Of a DNA stretch of 64,000 nucleotides, positions 10,984 to 22,060 are shown one piece after another. The notes below the pieces were generated by a model. That model did no database searches and was not told the origin of the DNA. It saw only the letters and a program-made list of their open reading frames with translations. Within the stretch, counting starts at the first letter, position 1; each line of letters begins with the position of its first letter. The DNA is taken from the NCBI GenBank assembly GCA_000442125.1, contig KE546973.1, positions 744,001-808,000 of the forward strand, written 5' to 3'. The stretch comes from Opeltia flavorubescens. Lineage: Eukaryota; Ascomycota; Lecanoromycetes; Teloschistales; Teloschistaceae. Both the position numbers and the translations under genes were made by a program.

Positions 10984-13900
10984 TCAAAGTTCATCGTCTT
11001 GGTCAATGTCTGCTGGCTTCAACAGCCCGCCAACTTTAGCTAGACGCTCACGTTCTGCGGTATTGGCCGCTTTCTGCGCTTCTTCTCGGTCTTCTGCATA
11101 TAGATCGGCGTTGTCGCCGGAAAACTCCTTCAATTGGATCAGAAAATCACGAAGATTGACTTTGAACTTCGGTAAGTCTTGGTTCAGAGCAAAGAGACCA
11201 TCGACAAATTGTTGTATTTGCGCCCTGGAAGTCGTCAGTGCACAGCACAGTGATAAGACATCGACATGACATACGGTTGAAGATTGGCGAATGCTCGCTG
11301 CAAAAGGTTGCCCACGAAGCCTCGTAGGAAGTCCTTATTACTCGTGCCAACCGGTGCTTGCTCCGGGGTGTAGACCGGTTCTGATATTCTTCCCGACTCT
11401 ACGAGGTAAAACATCCGGGCAAGAAGCATGGATTGTGATTTGAAGCCTACGAAAAGTGTAAGCTGACTTGATTTAATCTCAATTGGCTCCGGTTAGCCTC
11501 ACCAGATTTGTGATCAGGATCAGTGAGGACAAAGAAAACATCTTGCAGGATGGGAACGAAGAATTGCTGGAAAAAGACACTCGAAGCTCCTGGGTCGGGC
11601 ACTTCAGCCATGTTATCCATGAGCTCGTTGCACATGCTCAAGCCAGTGTTTTCTACTTCGCGATTATCATGCTTGCTTGCCCACATGCATGAATCGATCA
11701 CGAATTTGAACTGGCGACCATCGAGTCGGAGAAGAGCCGGGAAGCAGTAGAGGTTGATGGCCTTCAACAGCTTGAAGAACTCGACACGGTGCTCGGGATA
11801 TTCAGAAAAGTCCTTATTGATCATCTCCAGTGTGCATTCGAACACATTTTCCATGATTGTAGGAACCTTATCCTCCATGAGACCCTAGTCAATATCAGTA
11901 AAGCAGCTACTAGACCTCGCAGAACCGTCTGACCGAGAACTTCGAGGTATGCTTGGTCCAACGTACATGGAGTTTGGTAATGATGGTGGTCATTACATTC
12001 AGTACTTCGGCATCGCGGGCATCGGGTACGTTGCGGTTATAGTCACTCAACACTGCTTCCAAGAGAGGCGGCACGAGGTTGTTGTTGACGGCTTCTAGAT
12101 CATCGGCCTTCAAAACGTAGATGTCGATCAATTTCAAGATTTCCTTTTTAATTGTCCGCATACCTCGGACTTTGGGCATTTTCGTCGCGACCAAGCCTAG
12201 AATCCATTAATTGCACTCAGGTGGAATCGACGGACGATTGGTCTTACCATCTCTTACCACACTCTCTGATATCATCTGACTGCAGGCCTTGTACATGCTG
12301 AGCATGTCGTGGTAAATTCTGCCAATTTGAGGATAAAAGTAACTTCCAATTGACGAGCATGCGGCCACATTTGTCTTCATGATGTTGCCGATGACTTTGA
12401 TATTCTCGCCATTTTGGAGGATAGATGAATCTTGGTTGGCCTGCCCAATAATGTTGTCCCACTATTAAGAAGTCAGTACTGGCCAAATACTGAAAAGGGG
12501 TTAACCTACCGCTTGGTTTGGGTATGACATAAGTTCCTGGATCAATCGCTCCTGTACATTTTTCTGACCTTGGGCACTAATCATGTAACCACATGCTTCA
12601 TAGAACGTATGGACCTGCTGCGGAGTTAAGTCATGTGTGATTTTGCGCATTGTGCGGACGATTTCGTCAATGAAGGGCTCATTTTCGCTCGGCTGCAAGG
12701 CTACGAAATGACGGCGGCACTTGTTGGCGATCTTGATGAAGGTGTCACAGGCCATATCCTGAACCCCTTTTGGCATGTTAGTCAGGTCCACTGTTCGGGT
12801 TGCCAAATATTCAAGCTTACCTTCATGAGTCTCGTGCATAAATTCGAAAAGCTTGTTAACGACCGTTTTCAAAAACTTCCAGTGTGCCTTCAGAAACCGC
12901 GGATACTGGCCTACGATATACATGATGTTACTTGCAACGACAGCTTTGTTATCTTTCCCTCGCTTCATTTCCGTCAACCCGAGCAAATCTTTGATTACAG
13001 TCACCAAGAAGCGTTTCTCGGTCTCTTCATTCATAGCTCCGGATATTGACCCTATTGCCCAGCAAAGTGTATTGCAGTTCGGCCACGACCATTCAGAGCC
13101 GTCGACTTGGCGAGCGAGCTTATCAGACATGATGTTCTCCGTGTCAACAACATCTAGATGGGTCAGATACACGAGGCATTCTCGGGTAGTCTTGTACAGC
13201 TGTATCGTGTCACTCTCTTTCACGAATTCTCGTACGATCTCGCCTTCGTCGTTCTCCACAATTAAAACTTCTTCTGGACGGACCATCTTCTCTATCATCA
13301 CCTGTCGGAGGTTCGATAGCACTTCATTGTACTTGTGCTTCCGCAAGGGATAGTTCGCGAGGACATTCGGATGAGGGGCGCCGCCATTTGTCAATGCACC
13401 CATACCCATGTTGACCAGAGGATTGATGTCCGTGATGGGCAGCTGCTGCATCTCCTCATACAGCTCCTGGACGAGTTTGGTCCAATACTCAAGGCATATC
13501 TTAAAGATTTCTCGGTCGTCGATCTGGGATATTCGGATGAGGTAAAAATGGGCATGCGTTAGATAGTCGCGGTTTGGCAAATTTTCGATGATCTAGACGA
13601 GGATGAGTAGCCGGTCAATTTAAAAAAAGCACAACGCTGGGCTCACATTGAGATGCATGGAGAAGAAATTGCAAAGGAATAATGCCAGATTTTGAACAAA
13701 TTCTTGATCTCGTGAGTTACTCTTCGCATATGTTTCTTTCAGGCTGATGGAAAGCGGGATGATAGTAGATACAGTGGTAAGAACTTCGGTGAATAGCTGG
13801 ATGAGCTTTTCATCATAGGAATACTGCGGACCAATCTGGAGCCCTCCAATTTCTGTCAGACACTTGAGGGAGATGTTGCGAAATTCAGGAATTTCAAGGA

Positions 13901-14815
13901 AACGTGTTCGTAGTGTATCGATGATTGGCGTCTCGAAGATGAAACCTAGAGGAATCCAGTTCAGAAACCGCAATAAGGTTTCCAGTGTGGCTTTGACGAG
14001 GCTCGACTGGTTTGCTGTGTTCAGTACCTCGGAACACAACTGAAAGATGGACGAGAATTCCTGGCACATGGTTGACTTCATGTTTTTGGTCTTGCTCGAA
14101 GTCATTTGGTCCGCCGAATAATCGAACACCTCTTCTGAGAGCAGTCTAAGTATTGCCATATTATTCTCGCAGACCGAAAGACTTGTGTGACAGGAAGAGA
14201 TGATCTCGTTGATGAAAGTTGGCCAGTTGTGCGGCCATTCCTGCTTGAGGATGGAGACAAGTACCAGATTGAGTTTATTGAGAAAAGTTCTCTGGGTTCT
14301 GAGACTCTCTTCGGAACTCGAGCTTTGAATGATGAAACCCACCACGAAATTGCGGATCCCTTAATCGATCAGTACCAATATAAAGAAGTTAGTTTCACGC
14401 AATCTGCCTACCCTGGCATTGATCTCGTGGCAACACTTTCCATCTTGTCATGATCACATTATCTAGCACCTGCAGCCCAATATCTATAGCTCGTTAGCCT
14501 ATAGCTGAAGCAAGTAGACGAGCACGACACTAACATTTGGTCTGAGGATATGAAGCTTCCTCTAAGATCTTATCTACCAGCAGCCATGCGTCGGGATTCT
14601 CTCTAAACTATATCAAATGGTTAGTATAATCTTTCTGAGCCGTACAACAAACGTTGGGTTGATGCCTGGTTGAGAGTGTTTTGCGNCTGCTTTTGCTTTT
14701 GAATTGTCAGCGAGATGGATCCGGCATCAAGAATTCTCTTTTGGCGTACCACTTCACCACGGCCTTCATAAAATGCCTGGACGGTCTGATCTAATTCTGC
14801 CACTGACATAGCCAT
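10984..14815 (-). CDS. CRM1: Exportin-1 (Crm1), nuclear export receptor
   Basis: Twelve exons on the minus strand: 14815-14750, 14695-14666, 14607-14535, 14483-14412, 14359-13647, 13592-12821, 12766-12510, 12461-12248, 12196-11967, 11884-11503, 11446-11275, 11224-10984. They encode 1073 residues, the normal family length. Almost the whole protein aligns from memory with fungal Crm1, the karyopherin that exports leucine-rich NES cargo with RanGTP. The importin-beta N-terminal repeat region covers about residues 30-100. The acidic HEAT-9 loop is at [12 protein letters not shown], and the NES-groove helices surround [14 protein letters not shown]. The reactive Cys position of leptomycin-sensitive Crm1 holds Thr525. 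Intron 2 (14665-14608) begins with GC, not GT. Intron 6 (12820-12767) keeps the frame open if unspliced and would add 18 residues. One undetermined base (14686) makes the fourth residue of exon 2 unknown; NCG fits the Ala I would expect there. Confidence 0.93.
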
Positions 14816-15951
14816 CGTGGCAAGAAGGGCTCTGTACGAGCTTGAGGATACCGGAGATGAGTTCGGGAAATCGATAGTGATTGGTTTTTAAATCTTTAGA
14901 ATGACGAAGTCCCAGTGAAGCTACTACTATTTCAAGTAGTTGCTAGGTGGATTGCGATCCTCGCTGGTGATCAGGACGTCGAAGGAAGGCGTCTTCGGAT
15001 TTTTGAATGCGCGAAGGGCAGCACGGTGGGAAGGAGTGAGGAATACACGTATGCCAAGATCTTGTCCTGTCAAAGGGCGAAATGGCCTAGCACAACGACA
15101 TAGAACTTGAGTGCTGCTTGGCTCATCACGTATCATGTCTGAAACCGATCAACAGCGATCGTGTACAGTATAATTGGAGCCCTCCAATACGCTAGTCTGA
15201 GGCAGCTGCCCAGAAGCCTCATTAGCCGCTATCCGCAGAGCCTCCATGACATAATCCTCTCGGATAAGCGAGCTGCCCAGTCATGTGCCTTTCATCCTTC
15301 CCGAACTACTGACTTGGTCCTTGACAGATTTATCACAAAAGACTTATATTATCTGCATCGTAGGTAGAGTAAAGATTACGAAGTTGGATGTGAGGAGGAA
15401 ACGTCAGAACGTACAATGGAATGTCTCATAGACAAAAATTTCCGATGATTGTCGAGGACAAAAACTCAAGTATAATGGATGAAAAACCCGAAGCCAGGAT
15501 AGCTATCATCCATATTTGATTATGGCTTTGTCATGAAACACCTTCCACGGGGCTTGATGACCAAAGTTGGCATCAGACCGACCTGACCATCGCCATTGCC
15601 ATGTAGGACCAGATACCGTTCGACTTGCTTGCCACAGTTGTCGTTCCTACGGCTCCCATTTCAGGTACACTCCTACGTCCGTGAATTGCAGACCCAACCA
15701 AATCCTACACCGTTGTAAATAGAGCTCGTTACTCGACAAAGTATCACCAACAATGTTTCAAATTGCAGAAATAGAATACTTAGAGAGGAGAGTACGGAAC
15801 ACGAATTATTGGATGATTATGTACCACATGAATGATGGTGTAAATGATGCCACTTTTCGACGTTACACAGCCACCTGTTCAGTATTCTATCCCTATCCTA
15901 CATCCCAGTCCATATCACCATCTCGTTTTGTACATTGTCTTACTTGTTGAT
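14816..15951. other. Intergenic region upstream of CRM1
   Basis: Contains the CRM1 promoter and the 3' side of the GPI-protein gene. No coding region is recognised; frames of 60-70 codons are scattered on both strands. Confidence 0.5.
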
Positions 15952-16968
15952 TTACAGGAATAGGCTGGCAACGCCGACAGCAACAGCTCCGAAACTGAGG
16001 ACTACAGTCGCCGCCCCACCAGTAAATGCTGCTGGCGTCACGCTCGGTCCCACACCGGCACCACCACTGGAAGTCATATTTCCGCTGGTCGATGAATTCG
16101 ATGATCCTGTGCCAGTTGGAGTGACAGCTGTTCCAGTCCCACTCGGCATCGACGGGATAGTTGTGGTCTCCTCCGGAACCTCAGTACATCCGGTCCATGT
16201 TTCATTACCCAAGAACTCCTGTAGAGTTGTCGCGTCAAACACGTGGCTGGAATGAAGGATCTCGCCTGCACTTGTGACATTCGTGCTACAGAAGTCAATT
16301 GTAAAGTTAAGGGCGGAGGAAGCGCCGGAGCAGATCGGGGTTACTGTTGTGATATCGACAGAGGCATAGATACTAAGGTCGGCAGTGGGATTGTACGCAG
16401 GGGCAAGAGTATGGTCTTCGACTGTGCGCAGATGCGTGTAAGTACTTTTCGGAGATGTAAGATGCAATTTGAGCAACAAAGATGGACGGAAACCTATATA
16501 ACATACAGTATGGTCCTCCTGCAGGACTTTGATATGTCTTGATAGTCTCGACCAGATCGATGCCATAGGTTTGATAGAACCTTGCAGTGCCTACGGTGTT
16601 ATCCTACACTCACGTCAATATGTGTTCAACACCTTCTCTGATAAGCTTTCTACTTACTGTTCCGTTCAACCTCGTCTCATTGATCCCATTCCACGTGATA
16701 TTCTAATTCTCAGTCAGAGTCGACGCCTGGACCCTTCAATTTGAAATCCGAGACCTACCCCAAAAGACCCGATAATGGAAAGTACCTGGTCATAGGTGTA
16801 TGGTACATTGTACAACACTTCGTCGTGCCCTGCGGTGTAACCGTCGATACATCCGTCCGGCAAGCGACCTGTGCTGTTAAAGATCTGAAAAGCCCCAGGA
16901 CCAGCTTGTGCATTGATTGAAAAGATCAGGAAGGGGAGGAGAACAACTGCTTCGCAAAACAAGTACAT
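15952..16968 (-). CDS. Secreted GPI-anchored cell-surface protein
   Basis: Four exons on the minus strand (16968-16759, 16702-16658, 16603-16507, 16421-15952) encode 273 residues; the introns are 56, 54 and 85 bases. Residues 1-21 form a signal peptide (LLPFLIFSINAQA). The mature part has IDGYTAGHDEVLYNVPYTYDQ, NGTDNTVGTARFY and several N-glycosylation sequons. It resembles an ascomycete family of GPI proteins of unknown function that I remember from genome annotations. After about residue 190 comes a Ser/Thr/Gly-rich stalk and then a hydrophobic C-terminus (AATVVLSFGAVAVGVASLFL) with small residues before it, as expected of a GPI signal. The product should reach the plasma membrane or wall. 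The nearest neighbour is another secreted protein gene on the same strand. Confidence 0.8.
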
Positions 16969-17585
16969 GTTTGGGTTACGATAAATGTACAGACAGGATC
17001 ACAATATGGGATGAATTGAACACGAGATTAGATGAAAATATAGGCTCAGGAGGGCAAGAGCAGTATTGTACAGTGGAATATGCGTAAACTTATCGAACAA
17101 ACCGGACGACCTCACCTATTTTACAGTGCCATTATTACGAATATCTAAAAGGGAAAGTAAGAAGGAGATGATTCAATGCCAAGCACACGCGGTTTGAAAT
17201 TGCGGCAGAAGGAACGAGTACCTCGTAGGAGCTTGTGCAGTTGGCGCTTCACCCGCTCGAATAGACGGCACGACACTTGATCATCACGAGCTATCGCTTG
17301 CACTTTGCCATTCTCGGCCTTATCGTTGGACACGCTAACAAGTCGATCCCTTGTGGACAAAAGCAGGGGATTCTCGTGCCCGGTTTCGGTTGGAAGGACG
17401 AGGCGTGCCATGGAACGAAGATCAGGGGCTGGTGGCGGTCCAAGCAGCTCTCCATTCGCACGAGATTCGGTAGCAAGTTATGATATCCTCGCAATCATCG
17501 TCTGCTCAGACATTGAAATGCTCGTAATCAATTGAACTGAATAATTCACTAATACATTATTCATGTCAGACATGTGCTTGAATGC
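16969..17585. other. Intergenic region upstream of the GPI-protein gene
   Basis: No gene seen. A reverse frame at 17145-17411 and forward frames at 17277-17535 overlap one another without domains. Confidence 0.45.
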
Positions 17586-18604
17586 TCATGCCGGCGAAAC
17601 GACCACATTATCTAGACCCCATTCCACACCCAGGAAGTCGGTAGCGACAAAAGCAACCTTTAATTGCGCCATATTGCTAGTGGTAGTAAAGGTAGTCGTG
17701 AATGTCCTCCATACGATAGGTGGGCCAGCCGGATCGCTGTTCAAGTTTGCTGCAATCAACTTATCATCAATGTAAACATAGACGTAAACCTGCTTGCTAG
17801 CCTGTCTTTTATGCTTGGAGCTTTGATCTCCAGGGTCGGTAAGGTAATATTTCGCAGTGAATCTATATTTGGCGTTTGGACAGACTGTCAAGGTTTGCTC
17901 GAAGTCGAGTTCGTTGTAAGACGAGGCTGCATTGTCGTTCGCAATAAGGGCATACTTGGATCCACCAAATCCTGGACCCTTCACGCCGTAACTAAGGTAT
18001 TGCGAATACTCAGGGAGCGGCGGAGTGACGAATGTCAGAGACCAAGGGGCGAGCGAGCCGGCCTCGAAATCACCATTTTTGACAATTGGCGTAGCTACCG
18101 AGCAGGTTGACGGCTTTGTCGTTGTGACAGTGGCAACAACGGTGGTAACAACAACTATTGGCGAGGGAGTCGTAGAAAGAATGCAGGAGCAAGCGCTGCT
18201 AAGTCGCGACGCTGGATACGCTGTGGTCGCTGGAAGATCGCGCTTAGCATTGGCGACAGTGACCGTAGTGCTACCATAGCGTCAGCACGTATACCCAGGG
18301 AGCGTCCATGAAACCAAAAAGCATTGCTTACGTCGTGGTCTTTGTAGTCCTGGTAGTTGGCCGGATGTAGGTGCTGCAGAAAGCACTTGCCGAAGAACTG
18401 TAACGAGGGTCGATGAATGAGCGGAATAGATTGTCACGATTGCAGTCTTTTTGCAATGCTAGCACATGGTCAGTCTGTGAAAGTCGGCATGGACGAAGGT
18501 GGATGAATCGGCGGACCTCGTTCTTCAACATTTGTTTCGCTCGGTGCTGCCAGAGATTGGTGAAGCAGGGTTGAAAGGACGATAAGTGAAGCTGTTATAT
18601 GCAT
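17586..18604 (-). CDS. Secreted protein with a CenC-like carbohydrate-binding fold
   Basis: Three exons on the minus strand (18604-18517, 18458-18332, 18270-17586) encode 299 residues; the introns are 58 and 61 bases. Residues 1-20 are a signal peptide (MHITASLIVLSTLLHQSLAA). A short Cys-containing domain follows, with DCNRDNLFRSFIDPRYSSS, then a Thr-rich linker (about 72-135). The C-terminal part starts with VKNGDFEAGSLAPWSL and ends with WGLDNVVVSP, the usual edges of a CBM4/9-like or galactose-binding-like jelly roll. The same layout (short RALxxP-type head, TTT linker, NGDFE domain) is common in secreted fungal proteins of unknown substrate. A role in wall or plant polysaccharide binding is inference. 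No catalytic domain is seen. Confidence 0.8.
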
Positions 18605-19810
18605 CTTGGCTGATTCTCGTTGGTAGAAATGGAAAAGAAGATGTTCAACAGGAAAACCCAGTGAGCATCATGGCCAGACGGGAGGCCAACTTATAGAGCT
18701 GATCAACCGTTCTCATGTATTCGCAATAGTAACTCCATAAGCTCTGAATAGCTCATGGCGAGCTGGATTGGGAATGCTGCTATTCCCATCATGTGTTGCC
18801 CAAGGCCAAATGCTAGAGGTCGGCGTCGGAATGATGAAAGTTGAATGGAGCACAAAAATTAGGTTATGAAAGGATTGGTCGTATATTTTGTTTCTGCACC
18901 GTTGGCGGGCCGCTAAACTGCTATACTTTCTTACTTGGGGCAAGAGTCAATAGAAGGCGTGAATAGCTTGATGTAATTGAGTTCTCAGCACGGGAGAACC
19001 TCGTGTTCCTCGGCGAGCTCGGATCGCTTCACCTCTGATTTGACAAAGGCAATGGGCCGTGTCTTCTAGAGTCGCACTTCTCAGTTACTCGTATTTCTCG
19101 TTCGCTCCTATTTCCCAATCATTGTTCCAATTTAATCGCGTAAGCTTCATCTCATCGCCTAAAGTCACCCAATACTGTAAGCGCGTACAAGATCTCGAAG
19201 TCCAACACCATCTGCACTTGCACCGCTACATCCCCAGGCAATGAGATGAGGCGATGGAAGCAAGTAGGACTTACTATTTCAGTCACGCACGCGTTGCTTC
19301 CTGCCGCTCTCGTCTTTCAGCGAAACGAATCACTACTTGTCTATCTCGTAGATAATCTCCTTCACTTTTCCTTATCCAGCCTGGGATTGTTCATGTTCGA
19401 CCGACACTGCGTACCAACTCCCTTCCCCGGCGATATCATCGTCAGCTGCATGCAAGTATTCCCGAATGACGGCCAAAAATCCTGGCCATTCCCCATTCAT
19501 ACGTTTCTCTTCTCCTGCTCCTTTGCTATGACACCTGGTCCAGGTGGGAAACGATATCCCGATCTTCCATTGTCAGAAAAGAGTGTTATACGCAGCAGCA
19601 TAGTGTGATCAAGAGTCTGTAATCACATTATCATAATACAATGGTGACTTGTTTGGTTGGCCATTGTTAAGTGCCAACAATAGAAACAAAGGGTCTTCTG
19701 TGATATCAATCGAGGCAACGGGATGTAAAAAAGGGCAGTTTCGCTCTTGTCCAAAGTCACGTCGCCATTTCGTTGACTATTGCGCAACACACCGAAATCA
19801 CGCAAGGAAG
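18605..19810. other. Intergenic region
   Basis: Upstream of the CenC-like gene. A forward frame at 19246-19608 (120 codons) has no domain. I see no gene I can support. Confidence 0.45.
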
Positions 19811-20044
19811 ATGTGTAATCTTACGACCACTCATTATGCGTGTAGCTCCAACGGAACTGAGCACACACGGACGAGCAAGCCTCGGACATGCGATGAACTT
19901 CTGCAGGGCAACCCTTGTCGCCCTGAACGTAACCATGTTTACACAGACCAGTTCTGTAGGGACTGTCACAGACTTTTCCGTGCGGCTCGGCGCCGTGTTA
20001 TCAAAGCCGGAGAAGCGTCGAGGATATACAGCCAAACAGTGTAG
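19811..20044 (+). CDS. Small Cys-rich hypothetical protein
   Basis: An ATG at 19811 opens a 77-residue frame beginning MCNLTTTHYACSSNG. Its Cys pattern (MCN, YAC, RTC, NPC, QFCRDC) resembles small fungal proteins that start with MC-x-x-x-T-T-x-Y/F-x-C and bind metal or stay cytosolic; this is a remembered resemblance, not a search result. There is no signal peptide. The same frame is open upstream, so the start could be earlier or in another exon, and no splice sites were confirmed. The C-terminal 20 residues are basic. It may be a fragment or an accidental frame. Confidence 0.4.
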   Translation: MCNLTTTHYACSSNGTEHTRTSKPRTCDELLQGNPCRPERNHVYTDQFCRDCHRLFRAARRRVIKAGEASRIYSQTV

Positions 20045-20983
20045 TTCACAGCTTCACGGTAGTGATTGCTCAGGCTACCTAGTGAAACTTCCCTCAGAAG
20101 GTAATCCAAGTTGACCACATGGTTAACAATAAATTCAAGGTAGTGTCAATGGCCTAATTCCCTTCGTCTAATAACATAGAGGAGGCATCTCGAACGATGT
20201 TGCTGAAATTTAGATTTCGAGCTTATACATGCTAAATCGTAGTCAAAACATCCCGCGTTCTCAAGGAATGGTGCTCGCTTTCGGCGTGATTTGCGCCTAG
20301 AACAAGGCCTGCGCATTGGTGCGGGTGATCTTCTTGTTCAAGCCTCTCCGTCACCGTCGTGCAAACTACTCTACCATTTGAAGAAATGGACATTTGCAAC
20401 GCCTCTCCTTGCAGGGTACTATGCGTTTCATCAGCAATTACTTCCCGTTTAACGTTACCAGCTGCCACGCAACCAATCAGTCTCTCGCTCTTGTCTCGGA
20501 AAATAGGAAGAATGTAATGCAGGAACCACCTGGCTATGATCGCCCGCGTGGGATCTAGCCCAGCTCATGATCGGTTGTAATTCTCTCAAACCCTTCACGT
20601 GCAAAGTACAAGCCCCCTGATCCACCATATCGATCTTGTTTGGATGAAACCATATCATACCGAGCTTGCACGGTAAGTTTGGTAGAGCGGAGGCACAAGT
20701 ATGAAGCCAAACTAGATGGCACCATAGGATTCAAGACTACGAGCCGTGAGAACCATATGGCAACTATCACTCATTACCCTTATCACGCCGGTGAGAAATG
20801 TCCAAGAGGTTTCACGCTTGCCAAATCCCTTAATCCGTGTAGTATTAAAGAACACCATGCTTTCCCTTACGAGTATTGCTTGAAGTTGCCTTGCATTGTC
20901 GGTCACTCAGTCTCAGGGTCCGCGATTTTAATTTGAAGCTGCTCTTACAAAGTCCGCTCTGGTAGCTTAGGACTTTTTTCAAC
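20045..20983. other. Intergenic region upstream of the expansin-like gene
   Basis: Only short overlapping frames on both strands (20232-20770 minus, 20640-20936 plus). No domain or promoter motif that I can support. Confidence 0.45.
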
Positions 20984-21857
20984 ATGCTTCTTCCACTCTT
21001 TTGCATTGTGATTGCTAGCCTGAGCAATGCTCTGTCCCTCAAACCCAAGATTCTATCCCGGCAGAATTCCACTGCTCCCGCTGATGTCTCAAATACTGCT
21101 TCTGCTTCTATAAGTGGCGTAGCGACCTTTGTTGACTTTGTCCATGAACCCAATACTCTCTGCGGTCCATTATCAGGTATGCGTTGTCAAAATCAAGCAG
21201 CGGAGCTATGCGATATCACGATCTCTCGATAATGGAGATTGACTGCTGATAGGGGCCAACGGTGCCTGGGGCGCTGCCGCTGGAAGTATCTCGCCTGGTC
21301 TTGGACCCGGTGGAACGTGCCAGGGCACAATTGATATGGTATGACACATTTCAACAATTTAGTCCTGCGAGGTCCCTCGGTCAGATCGGTCCCACAAGTC
21401 ATCAAGCTGCTACATTCGTTGGAAATTTGGCTGACCGTTGATTTTTTGTTGCACAGAGCCTATGCGACGGTCAAACCCCGATAGCGGGATACATGGGTCC
21501 GCAATGTGAAACGAATAGATGCGGTACTTGTTACTCGGTCACCAATGAAGGCGGCCACGGTGGAGACGCATCGGGAGTAGGGAAGAGCATCGTGGTCCAA
21601 ATTATCGACGCCTGTCCTGCGACAAACGCGTGGAACTTTTGCAAAACAGACAATCCAGATCCAGCTCAGAAGTGTATGGATCCAGGCACAAACTCCTTGG
21701 ACATTGAGCTGGAGGCATACACAGAGCTCACCGGTCAAGCCTATGCATTGGTATGCGCCATTTGTTGAAAGGGGCGAGGATAGACGGTATACTAACCAGC
21801 TCATAGGGGGTGACACCAAACCTGAATATTGGAATTCAACCGGTCCCTTGTCCGTGA
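20984..21857 (+). CDS. Secreted expansin-like protein with a double-psi beta-barrel
   Basis: Four exons (20984-21176, 21253-21338, 21457-21750, 21807-21857) encode 207 residues; the introns are 76, 118 and 56 bases, the last with a perfect TACTAAC branch. The signal peptide is about residues 1-17 (LFCIVIASLSNA). After a short Ser/Ala/Thr stretch comes one double-psi beta-barrel domain, with VATFVDFVHEPNTLCGPLSG, SLCDGQTPIAGY, NRCGTCYSVTNEGG and VVQIIDACPA. This is the EG45/expansin-like (RlpA-like) family of fungi: small secreted proteins that loosen or bind wall polysaccharides without classic hydrolysis. No expansin C-terminal CBM63 domain is present. The last exon is only 17 codons. It ends 203 bases before the convergent CCDC25 homologue. 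Confidence 0.87.
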
Positions 21858-22060
21858 AGCTAAGCCGCGACGTTCGCACTTCTTACTGTCGATTAAAGCG
21901 TGTCGCCGGGCGGCTCTCCTCACTTCTCCAGTCAGAAGACACAGCTAAGGGGAACATTGAGATTCTAGGCTATACGAAAAGCGTCAATTAATGTTTTACG
22001 GGTCGCAAAGATATGACTTCAATCTTCATGCAATTATATTGGATTTAATGTATACTCATA

